DNA of 64,000 bases from Mycolicibacterium sp. CBMA 234 (GTDB lineage: Bacteria > Actinomycetota > Actinomycetes > Mycobacteriales > Mycobacteriaceae): positions 41,898 through 105,897 of the forward strand of contig NZ_MPKW01000026.1 in NCBI RefSeq assembly GCF_009729415.1, given 5' to 3'. A model generated the notes under the pieces. It was not told the origin of the DNA. It worked only from the letters and a program-made list of their open reading frames with translations, and did not search any database. How positions within the stretch are numbered: position 1 is the stretch's first letter; the number at the start of each line of letters is the position of its first letter. Shown one piece after another: positions 61,716-64,000 of this stretch. The translations under genes and the position numbers were made by a program.

Positions 61716-62462
61716 GTGACCGACGTCCTACTGATCGACACCACCGACCGGGTTCGCACCCTGACCCTGAACCGGCCGCAGTCGCGTAATGCGCTGTCTT
61801 ATGAATTGCGTGAGGCGTTCTACAGCGCGCTGCGCCAGGCCGAGGCCGACGACGACGTCGACGTGGTGATCCTGACCGGCGCCGACCCGGTGTTCTGTGC
61901 CGGCCTGGATCTCAAGGAACTCGGCGAGGGCGCCGACCTGCCGGACATCTCGCCGCGCTGGCCGAACATGACCAAGCCGGTGATCGGCGCCATCAACGGC
62001 GCGGCCGTCACCGGTGGCCTGGAGCTCGCGCTGTACTGCGACATCCTGATCGCCTCGGAGAACGCCAAGTTCGCGGACACCCACGCGCGCGTCGGGCTGC
62101 TGCCGACCTGGGGTCTGAGTGTGCGGCTGCCGCAGAAGGCCGGGCTCGGGCTGGCCCGCCGGATGAGCATGACGGGCGACTACCTGTCCGCGGCCGAGGC
62201 CCTGCGTGCCGGGCTGATCACCGAAGTGGTGCCGCACGACGAGCTGCTGCCGGCGGCCCGCAAGATTGCCGCCTCGATCGTGGGCAACAACCAGAAGGCC
62301 GTCCGCGCGCTGCTGGATTCCTACCACCGGATCGACGGCTCGCAGACCGACGCCGGGCTCTGGATCGAAGCCGCGTCGGCCCGCGACTGGAACAGCGCCG
62401 TCGGCAACGACATCGCCGCCAACCGCGACGCCGTCATGCAGCGCGGGCGTACCCAGGTCTAG
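61716..62462 (+). CDS. echA16: Enoyl-CoA hydratase (EchA16-like)
   Basis: This 248-residue crotonase-fold enzyme has the oxyanion holes in VFCAGLDLKELGEG and NGAAVTGGLELALYCD. A second set of positions in FADTHARVGLLPTWGLSVRL carries the catalytic region; the acid residues typical of hydratases are partly replaced, so isomerase activity is possible. The GTG at 61716 follows AAGGAG (61705-61710). The length equals M. tuberculosis EchA16. Confidence 0.85.
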   Translation: MTDVLLIDTTDRVRTLTLNRPQSRNALSYELREAFYSALRQAEADDDVDVVILTGADPVFCAGLDLKELGEGADLPDISPRWPNMTKPVIGAINGAAVTGGLELALYCDILIASENAKFADTHARVGLLPTWGLSVRLPQKAGLGLARRMSMTGDYLSAAEALRAGLITEVVPHDELLPAARKIAASIVGNNQKAVRALLDSYHRIDGSQTDAGLWIEAASARDWNSAVGNDIAANRDAVMQRGRTQV

Positions 62463-62473
62463 CAACACCCCTT

Positions 62474-62603
62474 CCGCGAGCGTGCGTGTCTGTCCGCCGA
62501 CACGCCGCTACCGAGGTGCCAGAACGTCCCGCTCGCAAGCCGTGAACGGGACGTTTTTGCACGCAACCCACGGCGTGTCTGGTGCAGACGCGCACGCTCG
62601 CGG
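62474..62603. repeat. 130-bp nested inverted-repeat element
   Basis: A 19-bp outer inverted repeat (62474-62492 with 62585-62603, one mismatch) encloses a second pair, ACACGCCG with CGGCGTGT, and an inner hairpin with AACGTCCCG and CGGGACGTT. The concentric design predicts a large folded RNA or cruciform. I believe similar sequence (CGCGAGCGTGCGTGTCTG) recurs in mycobacterial intergenic regions, so it may be a dispersed repeat, but I could not check. Confidence 0.6.
62523..62558 (+). terminator. Intrinsic-type terminator after echA16
   Basis: AACGTCCCG (62523-62531) pairs with CGGGACGTT (62547-62555) and is followed by T's to 62558, within the larger nested repeat. It lies 61 bp after the echA16 stop. 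Confidence 0.6.
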
Positions 62604-62636
62604 GAGGTGCCCCCAGCACGGCTCGCGCAAAGGGTT

Positions 62637-63935
62637 TCAGGCCCAGCGGCCGGACAGCGCTCGCCAGCCGACGAAGATCAGCCGCAGCACCAGGAAGGTG
62701 CTCAGCCCGGACCAGATGCCGGCGAGCCCCCAGTCGAATGCGAGTGACAGCCAGATCAGCGGCAGGAAGCCGACCAGCCCGCTGATCAGGGTGGCGTTGC
62801 GCATGAATTTCGCGTCGCCGGCTCCGAGCAACACCCCATCCAGCGCGAAAACGATTCCGGCGATGGGCAATTGGGCCACCATGAACCACCACGGGATGCC
62901 GATCTGAGCCCGCACGGCATGGTCAGAGGTGAACGCTGTCGGCAGCACCCCAGCGCCCAGCGCGAATACCGCGGCCAGAACTCCCGCTGCGGCAGCCGAA
63001 TACACCGTCACCCGCCACGCCACCGTCTTGGCGTGCTGCGGCTCCCCCGCACCAAGGGCGGCACCGACCAACGACTGGGCTGCGATGGCCAGTGAATCCA
63101 GCACCAGCGCAAGGAAATTCCACAGCTGCAGCACCACCTGATGGGCGGCGACAGCGGCCGCGCCGAATCGGGCCGCCACCGCACCGGCGGACAGGAAGCA
63201 CACCTGGAACGCCAGCGACCGCAGCACCAGGTCGCGCCCCATGGTCAGCTGGGCGCGCAGCACGTCGGACCGCAGGTGCAGCGGCACCCGCTCCGACAGC
63301 AGTGCATACCCGAACAACGCCGCGGCGATCCACTGCCCGACCAGATTGGCGACTGCCGAGCCGGTCAGGCCGAGCCGCGGCATTCCGAGCCAACCGAACA
63401 CCAGCAGCGGGCACAGCACCGCGGAAATCCCCACGCCGATAAGCACATAGCGCAATGGTCGGGCCGTGTCCTGCACGCCGCGTAGCCAGCCGTTGCCAGC
63501 CATCGACATCAGAATCGCCGGCACCGCGAGGACCGCGATCCGCAGCCAGGGCAGCGCCGTCTCAGCAATGTGACCACCCGACCCGGCGATGGCCGTCAGC
63601 AACATGGGTGCGCATGCCTGCACCACGACCACAATGAGCACGCCGAGGGCCAGCGCCAGCCAGGTGGCCTGCACGCCTTCTCCCACTGCGCCGGCTCGAT
63701 CACCGGCACCGAAGCTGCGGGCCGACCGCGACGTGGTGCCGTACGACAGGAACGTGAGCTGCGACCCGACCAGACTCAGGATCAGTCCGCCGACCGCGAG
63801 GCCCGCCAGCGGCAGCACCCCCAACCGGCCCACCACAGCGGTGTCCAGCAGGAGGTAGATCGGCTCAGCTGCGAGGACCCCGAGTGCTGGGAAGGCCAGA
63901 GCCGCGATACGCCGACTGGTGACCCCAGTGGACAT
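62637..63935 (-). CDS. dinF: MATE-family transporter DinF
   Basis: This 432-residue membrane protein has about 12 hydrophobic segments in two homologous halves, each starting with a P-x-x-x-x-x-x-E/D-like turn; LAAEPIYLLLDTAVVGRLG (about 20-38) is a MATE motif. The M. tuberculosis homologue (Rv2836c) is annotated DinF. It likely exports drugs or metabolites using Na+ or H+. Start MSTGVTSRRIAAL at 63935. The nrnA-like gene ends 7 bp upstream, so it is probably in the same operon. Confidence 0.9.
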   Translation of the reverse strand: MSTGVTSRRIAALAFPALGVLAAEPIYLLLDTAVVGRLGVLPLAGLAVGGLILSLVGSQLTFLSYGTTSRSARSFGAGDRAGAVGEGVQATWLALALGVLIVVVVQACAPMLLTAIAGSGGHIAETALPWLRIAVLAVPAILMSMAGNGWLRGVQDTARPLRYVLIGVGISAVLCPLLVFGWLGMPRLGLTGSAVANLVGQWIAAALFGYALLSERVPLHLRSDVLRAQLTMGRDLVLRSLAFQVCFLSAGAVAARFGAAAVAAHQVVLQLWNFLALVLDSLAIAAQSLVGAALGAGEPQHAKTVAWRVTVYSAAAAGVLAAVFALGAGVLPTAFTSDHAVRAQIGIPWWFMVAQLPIAGIVFALDGVLLGAGDAKFMRNATLISGLVGFLPLIWLSLAFDWGLAGIWSGLSTFLVLRLIFVGWRALSGRWA

Positions 63936-63942
63936 GACCGCG

Positions 63943-64000
63943 TCAGCTCAGCGCGGCGATCAGGGCTGCGACGACGTCGTCGGCGGTTCCGGTCGGCGCG
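63943..64000 (-). CDS. 3' end of probable NrnA/DHH phosphoesterase gene, cut by window edge
   Basis: Only the last 18 codons and stop are visible (the end reads GTADDVVAALIAALS). In M. tuberculosis the gene upstream of dinF is Rv2837c, a DHH-family oligoribonuclease and pAp/c-di-AMP phosphatase. The assignment is by position; the sequence alone is too short to confirm. Confidence 0.45.
   Translation of the reverse strand, partial: APTGTADDVVAALIAALS

Overview
The window is high-GC actinobacterial DNA. Gene content and order place it in a mycobacterium, most likely a fast-growing Mycolicibacterium-type species. Blocks are collinear with the M. tuberculosis Rv2736-Rv2800 region as I remember it: recX-recA, the clgR-pspA-pspM operon, pgsA3/argA, ftsK, rnj-dapA, dfrA-thyA, dapB, aldR/ald, pepR-pnp, rpsO-ribF, sirR, truB-pptT-pptH and dinF. 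recA has no intein, and several features (gluCD next to recX, a second type II topoisomerase pair) fit a saprophytic species rather than M. tuberculosis. All names come from reading the translated sequence; no database search was run.

Layout. 1-2.8 kb: end of an amino-acid ABC importer (gluC partial, gluD) and a divergent TetR/SDR pair. 2.9-6.4 kb: a secreted protein of unknown function, then recX and recA on the minus strand, with both an SOS box and a PafBC-type promoter upstream of recA, then an SDR. 6.5-12.9 kb: DUF3046, a glycosyltransferase, ephG-like and DUF5313-like genes, the envelope-stress operon clgR-pspA-pspM with a SigE-type promoter, pgsA3, argA and a DUF4282-like gene. 13-17.9 kb: ftsK and a divergent set of monooxygenase, mycofactocin-type SDR and methyltransferase genes. 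17.9-20.5 kb: dapA-rnj.

20.5-28.4 kb is the most unusual stretch. M. tuberculosis has thyX here. This window instead has 750 bp with no clear gene, a long-linker Lsr2 paralogue, a YcaQ-type DNA glycosylase, an atypical GyrB/GyrA pair resembling M. smegmatis TopoN/TopoM, and an unrecognised DUF4303/HEAT-like gene 6 bp behind topoM. All of these concern DNA architecture or repair, so the stretch looks like an accessory module between dapA and dfrA.

28.4-39.1 kb: dfrA-thyA, a dienelactone hydrolase, a CitE-like lyase, a repeat-bearing lipoprotein, dapB with two coupled downstream genes, two nucleotide-sugar/SDR-like genes, a TetR regulator with two strong dyads, aldR/ald and a GXWXG/DUF4334 gene behind a perfect palindrome. 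39.1-40.5 kb: an intact IS30-family insertion. 40.5-46.7 kb: pepR, pnp, rpsO, ribF, and sirR with a leaderless-type start. 46.7-48.8 kb: DUF2804, a probable frameshifted small gene and an alpha/beta hydrolase. 49.0-55.8 kb: a seven-gene plus-strand acyl-CoA catabolic operon (thiolase, two MaoC proteins, SDR, acyl-CoA dehydrogenase, acyl-CoA synthetase, double-domain TetR). 55.9-64 kb: truB-pptT-pptH, a DUF3558-like exported protein behind a near-KstR box, a CocE hydrolase, DUF2277-DUF1802, echA16, a 130-bp nested inverted-repeat element, dinF and the 3' tip of an nrnA-like gene.

I saw no tRNA, rRNA, CRISPR array, prophage or conjugative genes. The only clear mobile element is the IS30 copy.
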